Assembly (NCBI RefSeq): GCF_037126465.1
Contig: NC_088206.1
Coordinates: 52,370,841 to 52,434,840 of the forward strand
Length of the DNA: 64,000 nt
Source: Ornithodoros turicata
Taxonomy: Eukaryota; Arthropoda; Arachnida; Ixodida; Argasidae
Direction of reading: 5' to 3'
The notes beneath the pieces are model-generated. The model saw only the letters and a list, made by a program, of their open reading frames with translations, was not told the DNA's origin and did no database searches. The position numbers and the translations under genes were made by a program. Each line of letters starts with the position of its first letter. The first letter of the stretch is position 1. Shown piece by piece: positions 33,351 to 42,485 of the stretch.

Positions 33351-35365
33351 TCGTCCAGTTTTGCAGGCCAGCCCTTCACGATCCTAGCTTTCAGCTTCTG
33401 CATAATAGGGTCCTTGAGTGTGATGTCCACAAGCTGCTTCCCCGATATTGGGCTCGCGTCGAACATGTCGAGAGCATTGACTGCTGTGTCACTTGTTCCC
33501 TCGGGGTGTACGTTACACTGAACCGGAAGCCGGCTAAGAGCGTCAGCGTTTCCATTGTTTGTCCCAGCCTTGTACTTCAGTGTATATTGGTAGCCAGCCA
33601 GTATCAGAGCCCAACGCTGTATCCTTGCTGCAGCTACCGTCGGTACAGGCTTGTTTTCACCCAGAAGTCCCACCAGTGGCTGATGGTCAGTTTTCAGGAC
33701 GAATTTTCTTCCCAGTAGGTAGTCCCTGAATTTTGTGATGCCGAAAATGATAGCCAGTGCTTCTTTTTCCAGGTGAGAATAGTTCTTCTCTGCATCACTT
33801 AGTGTTCTTGATCTGAACGCGATGGGCCTGTCGACGCCATCAATGTTGTGTGACAGTACTGCTCCCAAGCCGTACGGTGATGCATCGCATTCGAGGATGA
33901 CGTCCCTCGACGGATCAAAGTGTACGAGGAACTCCGCTTCTACGAGTGTTTTCTTGGCATTTTCGAAAGCCTTAGATTCTTCTCTTCCCCAGCGCCAGCG
34001 GGTATTTTGTACCAGCAATGCGTACAGGGGTGCTAGTAGCGTTGACTTGTTAGGCAGGAAACTTCGGTAATATGTCAAGAGTCCCAGGAAAGAACGCAGT
34101 TCCGTCACATTCCTCGGTGGCATAGCCTTGGAAATTGCATCAACTTTTAGTTCTGACGGATGCAGTCCATTTCTGTCGATTGTGTGACCCATGTACGTCA
34201 CCTGTTCTCTGCCGAACTCGCATTTCTCACGTTTCAGACGAACACCGTACTCCCTGAATACTTGGAATACCTTCTTTAGAGTCTGACCGAATTCGTCCTT
34301 CTCAGAAATTAGGACATCATCCAGGTATACTTGACATCCTGGTATGCCGCGTAGCATAGACTCCATTTTCCTTTGAAACAAGGCGGGCGCCGATGCAATG
34401 CCGAAGGGTAATCTGTTGTAACAGTACAGTCCCTTGTGCGTGCTTATAACAGCAATTTTACGTGACTCTTCGTCAAGGGGAACTTGCAAGTATGCATCGC
34501 GGAGGTCGAGTTTTGAAAACCAATAGCCTCCTCCCAGTGAAGCGAATAAGTCATCCACCTTTGGCAGCGGGTACAGTTCAGTTGTGCATGCCGGATTAAG
34601 TGTAACCTTAAAATCACAACAAATACGCACTGAACCGTCCTTCTTCTGCACAGGTACAACTGGCGTCGCCCAGAGCGAGTGGCTGATAGGTGTGATGATC
34701 CCTTCATTTGACAGTCTGTCTAGCTCTTCTGCTACTTTGCCGCCCAATGCGTAAGGCAGAGATCGTTCTTTGAAGTACTTTGGCGTGGTTTCGGGACGCA
34801 GGTGAAGATGTACAGGTTGTCCTTTCATCACCCCTAGGCCAGGCTCAAATAAGTCGCTGAACTCACTTGTGAGGTTTACGATCGTGGCATCATGCGGTGT
34901 TCGCAGGACGTTGATGTTGTGATTCAGAATACTCAAGGCGTCTATAAGGTCCCTTCCTACCAAGGCTGGTCCGGAGCAGCCGACTACATATAGCTGTCCG
35001 TCAACCTCTCTACCCAGGTGTTCAACTGGTAGTCTGAGAACACCGAGAACAGGCAAAGTTCCAAGGTAGCACGACAGTTTAATGTCGCATGGCGAAATAG
35101 GCGGCCATGCCGTGGCATGCCTCTTGTAGACGTCTTCACCGATCACGCAAACTGGAGATCCTGTGTCGAGCTCCATATCTAACACAACTCCAGCCCACTT
35201 CAATTTGAGCATGATTGGCTTCATCTTACTTGAAGATGGTCCCTTTAGCGTGTACAGGTTGAAGCATTCTTCCTTAGAAGATGTCTCAGCGTGGTTGCCT
35301 TTGTCTTCTACCAGTTCCAAGGAGTTGGATTGGTGCTTTGAAGATATCTTTTGCTGTCCCGTCTT
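33341..35365 (-). CDS. pol of the mag-type element: protease, RT, RNase H
   Basis: The frame directly follows the gag TGA without an ATG and is open to 33341. Numbering from Leu at 35320: aspartic protease LDTGS at 51-55, RT from about 170 with LPFGIASAPALFQ at 304-316 and the catalytic YLDD at 332-335, RNase H with ECDASPYGLGAVLSH from 477. LINE-like features are absent. The end, KLDDRI and a stop, arises from loss of one C in a CC run; integrase continues in the next frame. Since gag and pol share a frame, expression would need readthrough of the TGA, or the TGA is a point mutation. No methyl or chromodomain was seen. Confidence 0.9.
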   Translation of the reverse strand, partial: KTGQQKISSKHQSNSLELVEDKGNHAETSSKEECFNLYTLKGPSSSKMKPIMLKLKWAGVVLDMELDTGSPVCVIGEDVYKRHATAWPPISPCDIKLSCYLGTLPVLGVLRLPVEHLGREVDGQLYVVGCSGPALVGRDLIDALSILNHNINVLRTPHDATIVNLTSEFSDLFEPGLGVMKGQPVHLHLRPETTPKYFKERSLPYALGGKVAEELDRLSNEGIITPISHSLWATPVVPVQKKDGSVRICCDFKVTLNPACTTELYPLPKVDDLFASLGGGYWFSKLDLRDAYLQVPLDEESRKIAVISTHKGLYCYNRLPFGIASAPALFQRKMESMLRGIPGCQVYLDDVLISEKDEFGQTLKKVFQVFREYGVRLKREKCEFGREQVTYMGHTIDRNGLHPSELKVDAISKAMPPRNVTELRSFLGLLTYYRSFLPNKSTLLAPLYALLVQNTRWRWGREESKAFENAKKTLVEAEFLVHFDPSRDVILECDASPYGLGAVLSHNIDGVDRPIAFRSRTLSDAEKNYSHLEKEALAIIFGITKFRDYLLGRKFVLKTDHQPLVGLLGENKPVPTVAAARIQRWALILAGYQYTLKYKAGTNNGNADALSRLPVQCNVHPEGTSDTAVNALDMFDASPISGKQLVDITLKDPIMQKLKARIVKGWPAKLDDRI

Positions 35366-36178
35366 TCATTGACTAGCGAGGTGTCCGCGCTTCTTGCATC
35401 GGAAGCACTCTTTGTCTTTGAACGGGCAGTTTGGAGGCTTGTGCTCTTTGCTTCCACACCTGATACACGAAAACGATTTCTGTGAGTCTTTCGACTGACG
35501 TTGTTGCTTGCTTTGCTTGCGAATCGCGTTGATGACTCCATTGACACCTGACGCGGATGCCGCACTCGGCTCAAGTTCCTTAGAGCTCTGAGCTGCAAGC
35601 TCCGCTGCCGTAGCAATCTCAACACTTTGTGTGAGTGTCAAGGTCTTGGGCTTCGTCAGCAAAACTTTCTGGACGCTCTTATCCTTAATTCCGATGACAA
35701 ATCTGTCGCGCAAGTTGCGTTCAAGCGCAGCACCAAAGCCACAGCGGTCAGCGATTGCACGGAGTTCGGCAACAAAAACAGTAACGGTTTCTCCCTCACC
35801 TTGCGTGCGGTTGTGAAATCGAAATGTTTCCGCTATTTCCGATGGCTCTGGACTGAAATGGCTTGTTAGAGTTGTCATGATTTCGGTATAAGGCACTTCC
35901 ATTGGTTTTCTTGGGGCGAGAAGTACACGCAGTCTGCTGTGTGTTGGTGCACCCACCGAAGAGATGAAAATGGATCTCTTTTTCCTCTCGTCCGTAATGC
36001 AGTTGGCATCATAAAAGGCGTCCAGTCGTTCCTTGTACTGGTCCCATGTTTCCTCGAGCTCAATGAACTCCGGTACTTTTCCGATGGCAGACATGAAGGT
36101 AGGAGCAGGGCCGGTTCCTTCCGTCTTGGGCATGACGTATCGAGCGCTACCACCAAGAATATGTACGGTGAATGTCAC
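35366..36178 (-). CDS. gag of the mag-type element
   Basis: The frame has 270 codons from the first ATG, but MPKTEGTGPAPTFM 15 codons in is the more usual start. The capsid-like middle has ETWDQYKERLDAFYDAN, then LTSHFSPEPSEIAETFRF, and DRFVIGIKDKSVQ, the pattern of mag gag proteins. Near the end are two zinc knuckles, CIRCGSKEHKPPNC (C-x2-C-x4-H-x4-C) and CFRCKKRGHLASQ, where a TGA replaces the last cysteine region. The gene packages element RNA. It lies 1 LTR and about 30 bp downstream of the element's 5' end. Pol follows in the same frame. Confidence 0.88.
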   Translation of the reverse strand: MTFTVHILGGSARYVMPKTEGTGPAPTFMSAIGKVPEFIELEETWDQYKERLDAFYDANCITDERKKRSIFISSVGAPTHSRLRVLLAPRKPMEVPYTEIMTTLTSHFSPEPSEIAETFRFHNRTQGEGETVTVFVAELRAIADRCGFGAALERNLRDRFVIGIKDKSVQKVLLTKPKTLTLTQSVEIATAAELAAQSSKELEPSAASASGVNGVINAIRKQSKQQRQSKDSQKSFSCIRCGSKEHKPPNCPFKDKECFRCKKRGHLASQ

Positions 36179-36188
36179 GTAGATCCAG

Positions 36189-36206
36189 ATCCCGTCCTCG
36201 TCGCCA
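36189..36206 (-). promoter_or_regulatory. Primer binding site, tRNA-Ser(GCT)-like
   Basis: On the minus strand TGGCGACGAGGACGGGAT begins 1 bp after the 5' LTR. It is complementary to the 3' end of animal tRNA-Ser(GCT) (…CCTCGTCGCCA) as I recall it. Serine primers are usual in the mag lineage. Confidence 0.75.
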
Positions 36207-36207
36207 G

Positions 36208-36427
36208 TGTTACATGGAGGTCCAGTTTATTACTTTAGAGAATACATAAGGTACGTGTGTACCGGCAGATAGTTCGAAGGAGACTGCGCCTTAGCGTTCG
36301 TCTTACGTTTACACTTGAGTGCGAGAGAACAAAGTTCACTTGACAGCGTCCGGCCTCGAGTGTTTCGGGCAGGTGTGTGTCTCGAATAACCGCTCACATG
36401 ATCGGTTGCTATGCGGCGTACGCAGCA
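36208..36427 (-). repeat. 5' LTR of the mag-type element
   Basis: On the minus strand it runs from TGCTGCGTACGCC to CCATGTAACA, 220 bp, with TG...CA tips. Differences from the 3' copy are at about 36292, 36327 and 36371 (window coordinates). Confidence 0.95.
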
Positions 36428-36432
36428 CTTTT

Positions 36433-37100
36433 CGAATTCAAGGTTATGCCTTTCGGCCTTTGCACAGCACCAGCGACGTTCCAGCGAGTTATGGATACAG
36501 TTCTCGCCGGGTTGAAGCGGCAAACCTGCATGGTGTACCTCGACGATGTTGTCGTCTTCGCAAGAACTTTCGAAGAAGATGTTGAACGGCTGAAGTAAGT
36601 CCTTGAGGCTATCAGAACTGCAGGGCTGACGTTGAAGCCTCAGAAGTGTGGATTCGGCTACGAGGAACTCAGATTTCTCGGCCATCTCGTGAGCAGCGAC
36701 GGCGTACGCCCAGACCCCGAGAAGACGGCGGCCATCGGAAATTACCCTGTTCCTTCTAACGTGAAAGACGTTCGAAGCTTTCTTGGCCTTTGCGCCTACT
36801 ACAGACGGTTTATTCAGGTCACCCCTGAATGCCCTCACGAAGGACGGATCCACGTTTATCTGGACTGAAGCCCAGCAACAGGCGTTTGATGAATTGAAGA
36901 CGGTCTACAGACCGCACCCGTGCTTGCCCACTTCGATCCAAACGCCGAAACAGAAATACACACCGACGCAAGCAACGATGGTCTAGGAGCGGCGCTCGTT
37001 CAACTTCACGACGGCGTCGAACGTGTCATCTATATAACCGTATCTCCATTAACCATCGTAACATCGTAATCCCGTAACCGTAACCATCTCGTAACCTATA
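36433..37100 (+). pseudogene. RT (second part) and start of RNase H of the outer gypsy element
   Basis: The frame broken at 31994 resumes as FKVMPFGLCTAPATFQRVMD, with YLDD at about 36534-36545. A TAA stands at 36596, but the same frame continues (LTLKPQKCGFGYEELRFLGH, then FLGLCAYYRRF). Near 36818 a shift leads to PLNALTKDGSTFIWTEAQQQ, and another near 36915 to HFDPNAETEIHTDASNDGLG, the first RNase H motif. After GVERVIY at about 37030 the rest of RNase H and the integrase core are gone; TAACCGTAACC-like words fill the junction. Confidence 0.85.
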
Positions 37101-37104
37101 ACAC

Positions 37105-37283
37105 GGCTGTCCAGGAAAAAAACGGGATTCACATCGTTCCGCCTTGCACACGGCCATGACGCATCGACTATCTGGACGCGATGCTGCCCCACGAACCCAG
37201 TGATAAGGAAAACGACGCTCTGGACTTCACACAGCGAGCAGAAGAAGCACGCCTGCTGGTCAGACTACGCATTGGTCAACAGC
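37105..37283 (+). pseudogene. Integrase C-terminal part 1, outer gypsy element
   Basis: YNTAVQEK lies at 37095-37118, followed after a shift by IDYLDAMLPHEPSDKENDAL, then DFTQRAEEARLLVRLRIGQQ. This is the segment after the DDE core in this gypsy group. It is cut inside the codons for Q-Q by the element at 37284 and continues at 41011 in the same frame. Confidence 0.75.
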
Positions 37284-37329
37284 ATAGGTCGGCATTTTGC
37301 TAAGAATTCATTCAACATCACATCATGGT

Positions 37330-37640
37330 CAGTTTTCCGCAAAACCCATCACATCACGAGCCCGTAACTCAACTTCAACCTCAGAATTCATCACTTCATA
37401 ACCCATCACTCAACTTCAACTTCAGAACCCATCACATCACATCACACCATTGAACTTCAACTTCAGAATCCATCACATCATAACCCATCATTCAACTTCA
37501 GATCCCATCGCGGTTTTGAAGTTGAATTCCTATGATGGGTTCTGATGTCAGTGATGGATTTTGAAGTTGAAGTCTGTGATGGGGTTTTGAAGTTGAATTC
37601 CTATAATGGGTTCTGAAGTCGGTGATGGATTTTGAAGTTG
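37330..37640. repeat. Subterminal minisatellite, left, in both orientations
   Basis: Units such as CCCATCACTCAACTTCAACT occur on the plus strand up to about 37510, then inverted (TTTGAAGTTGAATTCC, GATGGGTTCTGA) to 37640. A local palindrome therefore centres near 37515 (GATCCCATCGCGG). Confidence 0.8.
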
Positions 37641-38340
37641 AACTCCAACAAAGGCCTACGTGGGGTGTGCCCGGCTGCAGGATTACGACGCTAGCGTCCT
37701 GCTCGCCTGTGTTTGCGCGGGTTTCCTGGTGGTGGCAGCAAAAGCGTAAACGAAGGAGGGGTATGCTGTTTGGAGGGCGCGATCAGCCTGCACTCGGTTG
37801 GACTTGGAAGCAGGGTTTACCAATGAAGGAGGAAAGGGACGGATGCCACGTTTGACCTCCGCTGTCGCATGCGAACAGCGGAAGGTGTATGGCTTGCGCG
37901 GTAGGGTTGTTGCACAATATTGCGCCCGTTGTTGAGAAATAAGTGAGCGCATAGCACATTGCGCGTTCATGTGACTGCTGATGGGGTTTTGAAGTTGAAT
38001 ACCAACGAAGGCCTACGTTGATGTGCCCGGCTGCTCGCTGCTGGAGGATTACGACGTTGGCGTCTTCCTCGCCCCTGTTAGCGTGGATTTCCTGGTAGTG
38101 GCGGCGAAAGCATAAGCGGAGCAGGGGTATGCTGTTTGGAGGGTGCGGTCGCCTTGCTCTGGGTTGGGCTTGGAAGCAGGGTGCACCAATAAAGTAGGAA
38201 AGGGAGGGATGCAACGTTTGACCTCCGCTGTCGCATGTGAACGGCGGCGGGAGGTATGTTGCTTACGCGGTAGGGTTGTTGCACAATGTTGCGCCTTTTG
38301 TTGACAGCTAAGTGAGCCCATAGCACATTGCAGGTTCATG
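37620..38340. repeat. Tandem duplication of a 355-bp block
   Basis: 37620-37978 and 37979-38340 share GGCCTACGT, GTGCCCGGCTGC, GGGGTATGCTGTTTGGAGGG, TTTGACCTCCGCTGTCGCAT and GGTAGGGTTGTTGCACAAT. Divergence is roughly 15%. Both begin with GAAGTTGAA, a minisatellite unit, which suggests that unequal exchange between such units made the duplication. Frames inside on the minus strand are duplicated with it and have no motif. Confidence 0.88.
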
Positions 38341-38455
38341 TGGCTTCGTACGACATCCTTGCCTGCCGGAACATTGAACGTTCATAGGACTTCGTACGAT
38401 CGCCGTGTCTGCCGGTACATTGCACGATCATGTGACTTCGTACGTCCGGCTTTTC
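38320..38455. repeat. 46-bp tandem repeat, three copies
   Basis: Each unit has CATTG-A/C-A/C-CGTTCATG-like text, then ACTTCGTACG and a CTGCCGG end (38323, 38370, 38416 approximately). It abuts the duplicated 355-bp block. Confidence 0.8.
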
Positions 38456-38614
38456 CGCCGTGCCATTTTTCACTCGTGACGCGGAGGTATCTTCGGCTAT
38501 CTGAGCTTCGGCATCCGAATACATCGTGGCCAGCCACTCAGTATTACATGAATTTTTTGCACATGATGCTTACTGACACTGGAAATAGCCGTCATGAACG
38601 AATTCAGCGACCTG

Positions 38615-40540
38615 TAATCATCTTCGCTGGACATATGTTTTTACTCTAATTCTTTCATGCAATACACCACTGCAGTGGTTTATCCGGAATCCCAAGCAGG
38701 GGGCGTGGTCATTATTACAGCTACGTGATAACAGCTTTACACGTATAATTACCGACATGTCATTACAGCTGAAACGGCAAGCCCCCTTTTTTGCAGGGGG
38801 TGTCGCCAAACTTTTTTCTTTGGGGTGGGGGTGTCACAGGGATGTATCATGGTCTCGATAAATGACTGACACCAAAAACTGAGAATCTCTCCTCGGAGAA
38901 GTGTAACCCATTGTATTCTTTTTCCTCCGAGGAGGGTATATACGGACGAACACTAAGTGAATTCTTAACGACCGAGGCGTTTGGACACATCTAATACATA
39001 CAGAATGTGAGGCGCAAATTGAAGTGAAGACGTATACTGCAAGGAGCTCGGAAGACCACCAACTTACAGTCCGTGAAACAGTTTCTTTTCCTCTCTCACA
39101 ATCTCTAAATAAATATGTGTCGACACAGTTTATAACAATTCCCACTCTTACCTGTTTTTATTTGATATTTGAAACAACCTCTCATCATAATCATTTGAGT
39201 GTAGTGTTTGTCACTTTTTGAGGTAACTTCGCAAAAGTATCATGAGCAAAGTTTGAAATTTCTATTTCGCTTCTCCTCCAAGCAGACAGAACGCACAACG
39301 CGGGCTCCTTTCTTTTTATTTTGCTGCTGAAAAATCCGACGGCAGTGACCCTGCCTCTTGCACGTGCGCGGCGCCAGCAGCCTGTCTGCTCCGCCTTGTT
39401 GCAGCGCGATGTACTGGATATACGCAAACGCAATTCCGGCGTGCTTCTGAGTTAGGTCGCAGCAGAGCGTTCGTTTGGAGTGCGTGGAGTGCATTTTTTT
39501 ACGGGGAGGGTGATAAGGCCACTGGCAAGGTTCTATGAAATGTGCGCGGAAAATGGGAACTCGCAGAACTTGGAATTCCAATTCTCACTTTGTGCCCAAT
39601 TGACAAGGTATATTCGGAACTCCGCTCCCAACTTAATTTCGGCATAGTACCAAGAACTTTCATTTCTCACTTAATTTCATTTTGATAACTTGAAGGTTGT
39701 AACTTCATTACATATTTAGCTTAATGACGTAACTCGTAACTAGCAACTTTTGGGTGGTAATTAACTTCCCCCGCCTCTGCTGAAATGTACTTTATTGGCG
39801 ATGAATATCTAAGAAATATTAGCTGCGTGCTCTGATGGAACACTTGTGTCCGATGGATGCTACATGCATGCCGAATACATAATTCCCCAAAACATGGCCT
39901 ATGCACCTCAGATAAATAAGAGACCTATAGTGACCTCTGTGTTTTACATTTAAAACAAAAGACGTCCACAAAAACAATGCCAGCCCGATCTTGTCCTGTT
40001 TGGATCCCAATCACACAAAGGAAAAATAAACAATCTAAGAAGACACAAAATAAGCCCAATAAAACACACTTCATCAGCACGACAGCAATCTACTGTCGCC
40101 TAGTAAAACGCGCGTACGCGACCGAACGCGGAGGCTCAAATCCAAACCCACCCAATATACATATATACGCACAATATAGCTGTAGGCGAGCAAATGAGTC
40201 AAACAGAACAACCGCAACGTGCAGACCGCGCAACCGCAGAACGCCAAATCGCATCTCGATCTAATCTACCGCTCACATTCGCAACATACAATTGCCCCCG
40301 GCTACATGACATTGCCCTCCGCGCCCCACTACGCCAGAGAGTAACGCGTTCCAAACACTTTCCCTCCCTGCGACCGCCGGTACACAACAAGGGGGGGGGG
40401 GAGTCCGCCAGGCATCTGCAGTGTCAGGCCCGTACGCCCACACCAGACACGAAACGCGAAGCGTTTATGTTCGCTCGGTGCACTCCAACCCCGCGTTCGC
40501 ACAAGTAACTGTCACGACACGTGAAGGTCAGACATCGACA
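38615..40540. other. Interior of the 3.7-kb element without recognisable genes
   Basis: A short inverted pair (CAAGCAGGGGGCG against CGGCAAGCCCCC and TTTTGCAGGGGG, 38695-38805) may mark a small MITE. ORFs (for example 40194-40508) have no motif and lie in arginine-rich, GC-rich sequence. A G-run of 10 lies at about 40391. Confidence 0.4.
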
Positions 40541-40544
40541 AAAC

Positions 40545-40945
40545 ATTGTCGGCTTCAAAACCTATTATGAGGACTTCGAAACCTATCCGCCATCTTCAAA
40601 ATCTATCGCGCAGACTTCAGCTTCAAAACCCATCCCGCTGTCTTCCCCGTAAAAACCATCGCGCTGACTTCAAAACCCAACACGCTGACTTCAACTTCAA
40701 ATCCCACCACACTGACTTCAACTTCAAAACCCATCACGCGGACTTCAACTTCAAATCCCATCACACAGACTTCAACTTAAAAACCCATCACGCGGACTTC
40801 AACTTCAAAACCCATCACGCGGACTTCAACTTCAAATCCCATCATAGCCCTTCCTTCAACTTCAACATCAACTTCACATCACATCATAGCCCTTTATTCA
40901 ACTTCAACTTCACATCACATCATGCCCTTCATTCAACATCACATC
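40545..40945. repeat. Subterminal minisatellite, right
   Basis: About fourteen units of the form AAAACCCATCACGCGGACTT, CAACTTC, alternating between AAATCCCATCAC and AAAACCCATCAC. The unit matches that at 37330-37500 in the same orientation. It encodes a long HADFNFK-like repeat frame which is compositional. Confidence 0.9.
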
Positions 40946-41010
40946 ATTCTCTATGAGGTGATGGTGAATGAAGTCGGTGGAGGCCATCATGAATGAATTC
41001 GCCGATCTAT

Positions 41011-41287
41011 GGTCAACAGCAACGCGTCGATGAAAGAAGATACAATTTGCGCCGTCGAGACGTAAGCTTCAGTCCAGGCGACTTGGTATGGGTTTGGACG
41101 CCGATTCGACGACGATGCCTTAGCGAGAAGCTACTCAAGCGCCACTACGGTCCCTACAAAGTACTTCGACGCATTGGAGACCTGGATTACGAAGTGGTAC
41201 CCGAGGGCTGCGCTCCCTCTCGATGACCCCCGAGGATTGAAATAGTTCACGTCGTTCGACTCAAGCCGTACTACAGCAGTTAGCGCT
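41011..41287 (+). pseudogene. Integrase C-terminal part 2, outer gypsy element
   Basis: The frame reads RYNLRRRDVSFSPGDLVWVW, then GPYKVLRRIGDLDYEVVPEG, the SH3-like C-terminal domain with the G-D-L-V-W and G-P-Y-x-V motifs of gypsy integrases. A TGA at 41224 is followed in a shifted frame by IEIVHVVRLKPYY, the terminal motif before the stop. It lies directly downstream of the 10-bp duplication, in frame with 37283. Confidence 0.85.
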
Positions 41288-41303
41288 GTAGACTGGTCGG
41301 AAC

Positions 41304-42094
41304 CAGAGCCGTATATTAAAAGGGAGTCTGGCCATTGGGAGGAGTCACAAAAAGAGGCTCGACCTGTCAGTCACAGTTTCGCTCCTCTGATTGGTTTGCT
41401 TTTTACCAAGGGGTTCGCCATGACACCATACTGCCACCCAAAATGGCGACGAAAAGAGACACAGTGAAACGGGGATTTCGTGACAAAATTTTTTCACAGA
41501 CTAACCTGATTTTACGCTGCAAATGTACATCCTAATATAAATTTCTCGGAAATCAGTTTCAACTTATGCTGATCCATCGATATCTAACTGAAAATAATAA
41601 GGTTTGTCGCTGGTGTTAGGCCTAGTGAACACGGCGATGACAACGAATTCATAACAATCTTATATTTAATAACTGGATTTCATGGATATAAACATTTTTG
41701 CCTCTTATATTCCAACTATTCATGTAGATTTGTTTAAAAATCATACCGACAACAGAATGTGTCCCAGCAGGTGGTTCTGCCGGCAGCGGTACAACGACGG
41801 AAGCAGACAACTCCCGACGTGCCTTACGCTCCCTAGGTGGCGCTCATCATACTTGAACCAACAATGCACTACTTTTGCAGATTGCGAGGGATATCCATTT
41901 CAATCCCATCCAATCCACTTGCCACCCAAAATGGCGCTGCTCATGTTGGATAGGGGGGCAAATAGTGAGGACGGGTTGATCGATAGCGCCCCATATTTCA
42001 AGACTTCATTGGTCGGAAAGCTGGAAAGTGGGTGCAGCTTCAGGTATAGGCATGACCCATTAATGGCCAGACTCCTTTTTAATATACGGCTCTG
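41304..42094. mobile_element. hAT-type MITE, 791 bp, 8-bp target duplication
   Basis: GTCGGAAC lies at 41296-41303 and 42095-42102. The tips are CAGAGCCGTATATTAAAAGG and its inverse, paired over about 33 bp (to GGAGTCTGGCCATT). No transposase is encoded. The 8-bp duplication and CAGAG tip support hAT. It split the untranslated stretch between the integrase gene and the polypurine tract of the gypsy element. Confidence 0.9.
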
Positions 42095-42160
42095 GTCGGA
42101 ACGAGACAACGTGACGAAAAAAAAAAAAAAAATAAACGGCATCGAGACGATGCCACGTCT

Positions 42161-42173
42161 ACGGAGGGGGCAA
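42161..42173 (+). promoter_or_regulatory. Polypurine tract of the outer gypsy element
   Basis: ACGGAGGGGGCAA directly precedes the 3' LTR. Confidence 0.75.
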
Positions 42174-42481
42174 TGCCACGAATCATCTTCGAGAAACTTC
42201 CAGGGCAGGTACATCTCATCCCGGTGCGTGCTGAAGAAGAAGCAAGAAGATTCCAGACACATCGCCTGCTCTCTGGCAAACGCACGTGCTGTTTCTAGAC
42301 TTTTTGGCGCGACGCTTAAATGCTTGTGCGCTCCAGGCTGGAGCATTCATTCTTTGAACTTAGTTGTGTTCAGAGAGTGACTTTCTCAGAGAGTGACACT
42401 CTTGTACTTTCGATACCAAGTAGTTTAATAAACCGTTTGCTGTTTATTCGACGACTCGCCGGCCCATTTCGCTTCGTGACA
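42174..42481 (+). repeat. 3' LTR of the outer gypsy element
   Basis: It begins TGCCACGAATCATC and ends TTCGTGACA, 308 bp, followed by CCAT. It has a 16-bp duplication (AGAGAGTGAC, about 42371-42395) that the 5' copy lacks. Confidence 0.9.
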
Positions 42482-42485
42482 CCAT

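Larger units (their letters stand above)
31995..36427 (-). mobile_element. Mag-type (Ty3/gypsy) LTR retrotransposon, near-complete, nested
   Basis: The two 220-bp LTRs differ at three positions (98.6% identity). CTTTT is duplicated at 31990-31994 and 36428-36432. On the minus strand the order is LTR, primer site, gag, protease-RT-RNase H, integrase, polypurine tract, LTR, with nothing large missing. The element is recent compared with its host. Defects are limited to one TGA between gag and pol and two one-base deletions in homopolymers. The mag assignment rests on the tRNA-Ser primer site and domain style. Confidence 0.92.
37284..41010. mobile_element. Unclassified 3.7-kb DNA element, Mutator/Foldback-like, 10-bp target duplication
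   Basis: GGTCAACAGC stands at 37274-37283 and 41011-41020, and removing the element restores the gypsy integrase frame. The tips ATAGGTCGGC and, inverted, ATAGATCGGC are followed by GAATTCATTCA on both sides. Next to both ends lie arrays of about 25-bp minisatellite units (CCCATCAC...CTTCAACTTCA). A duplicated 355-bp block (37620-38340) and a 46-bp triplet follow. A 9-11-bp duplication fits the Mutator group, to which Drosophila Foldback elements are linked. No transposase was seen. An inner copy of the end (CCGTCATGAACGAATTCAGC, 38590-38609) hints at a composite. Confidence 0.7.
29073..42481 (+). mobile_element. Ty3/gypsy LTR retrotransposon (outer host of three nested insertions)
   Basis: LTRs lie at 29073-29359 and 42174-42481, flanked by the 4-bp duplication CCAT (29069-29072 and 42482-42485). 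Order: LTR, tRNA-Ala-like primer site, gag, protease, RT, start of RNase H, a deletion of most of RNase H and of the integrase core, integrase C-terminus, polypurine tract, LTR. Three later elements sit inside (31995-36427, 37284-41010, 41304-42094). About 4.4 kb is native. The LTRs differ by roughly 5% substitutions plus three indels, so the insertion is old, and pol carries stops and shifts. Confidence 0.88.

Noticed and set aside
36230..36853. 207-codon minus-strand frame across an LTR of the mag-type element
   Set aside because: It runs antisense to the outer gypsy RT and through the LTR, and its first part repeats at 32017-32229 only because that is the other LTR.
37622..38339. Several duplicated minus-strand frames
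   Set aside because: They repeat because the DNA block is duplicated; no motif and no shared start.
40546..40956. 136-codon frame rich in HADFNFK repeats
   Set aside because: Minisatellite translation.
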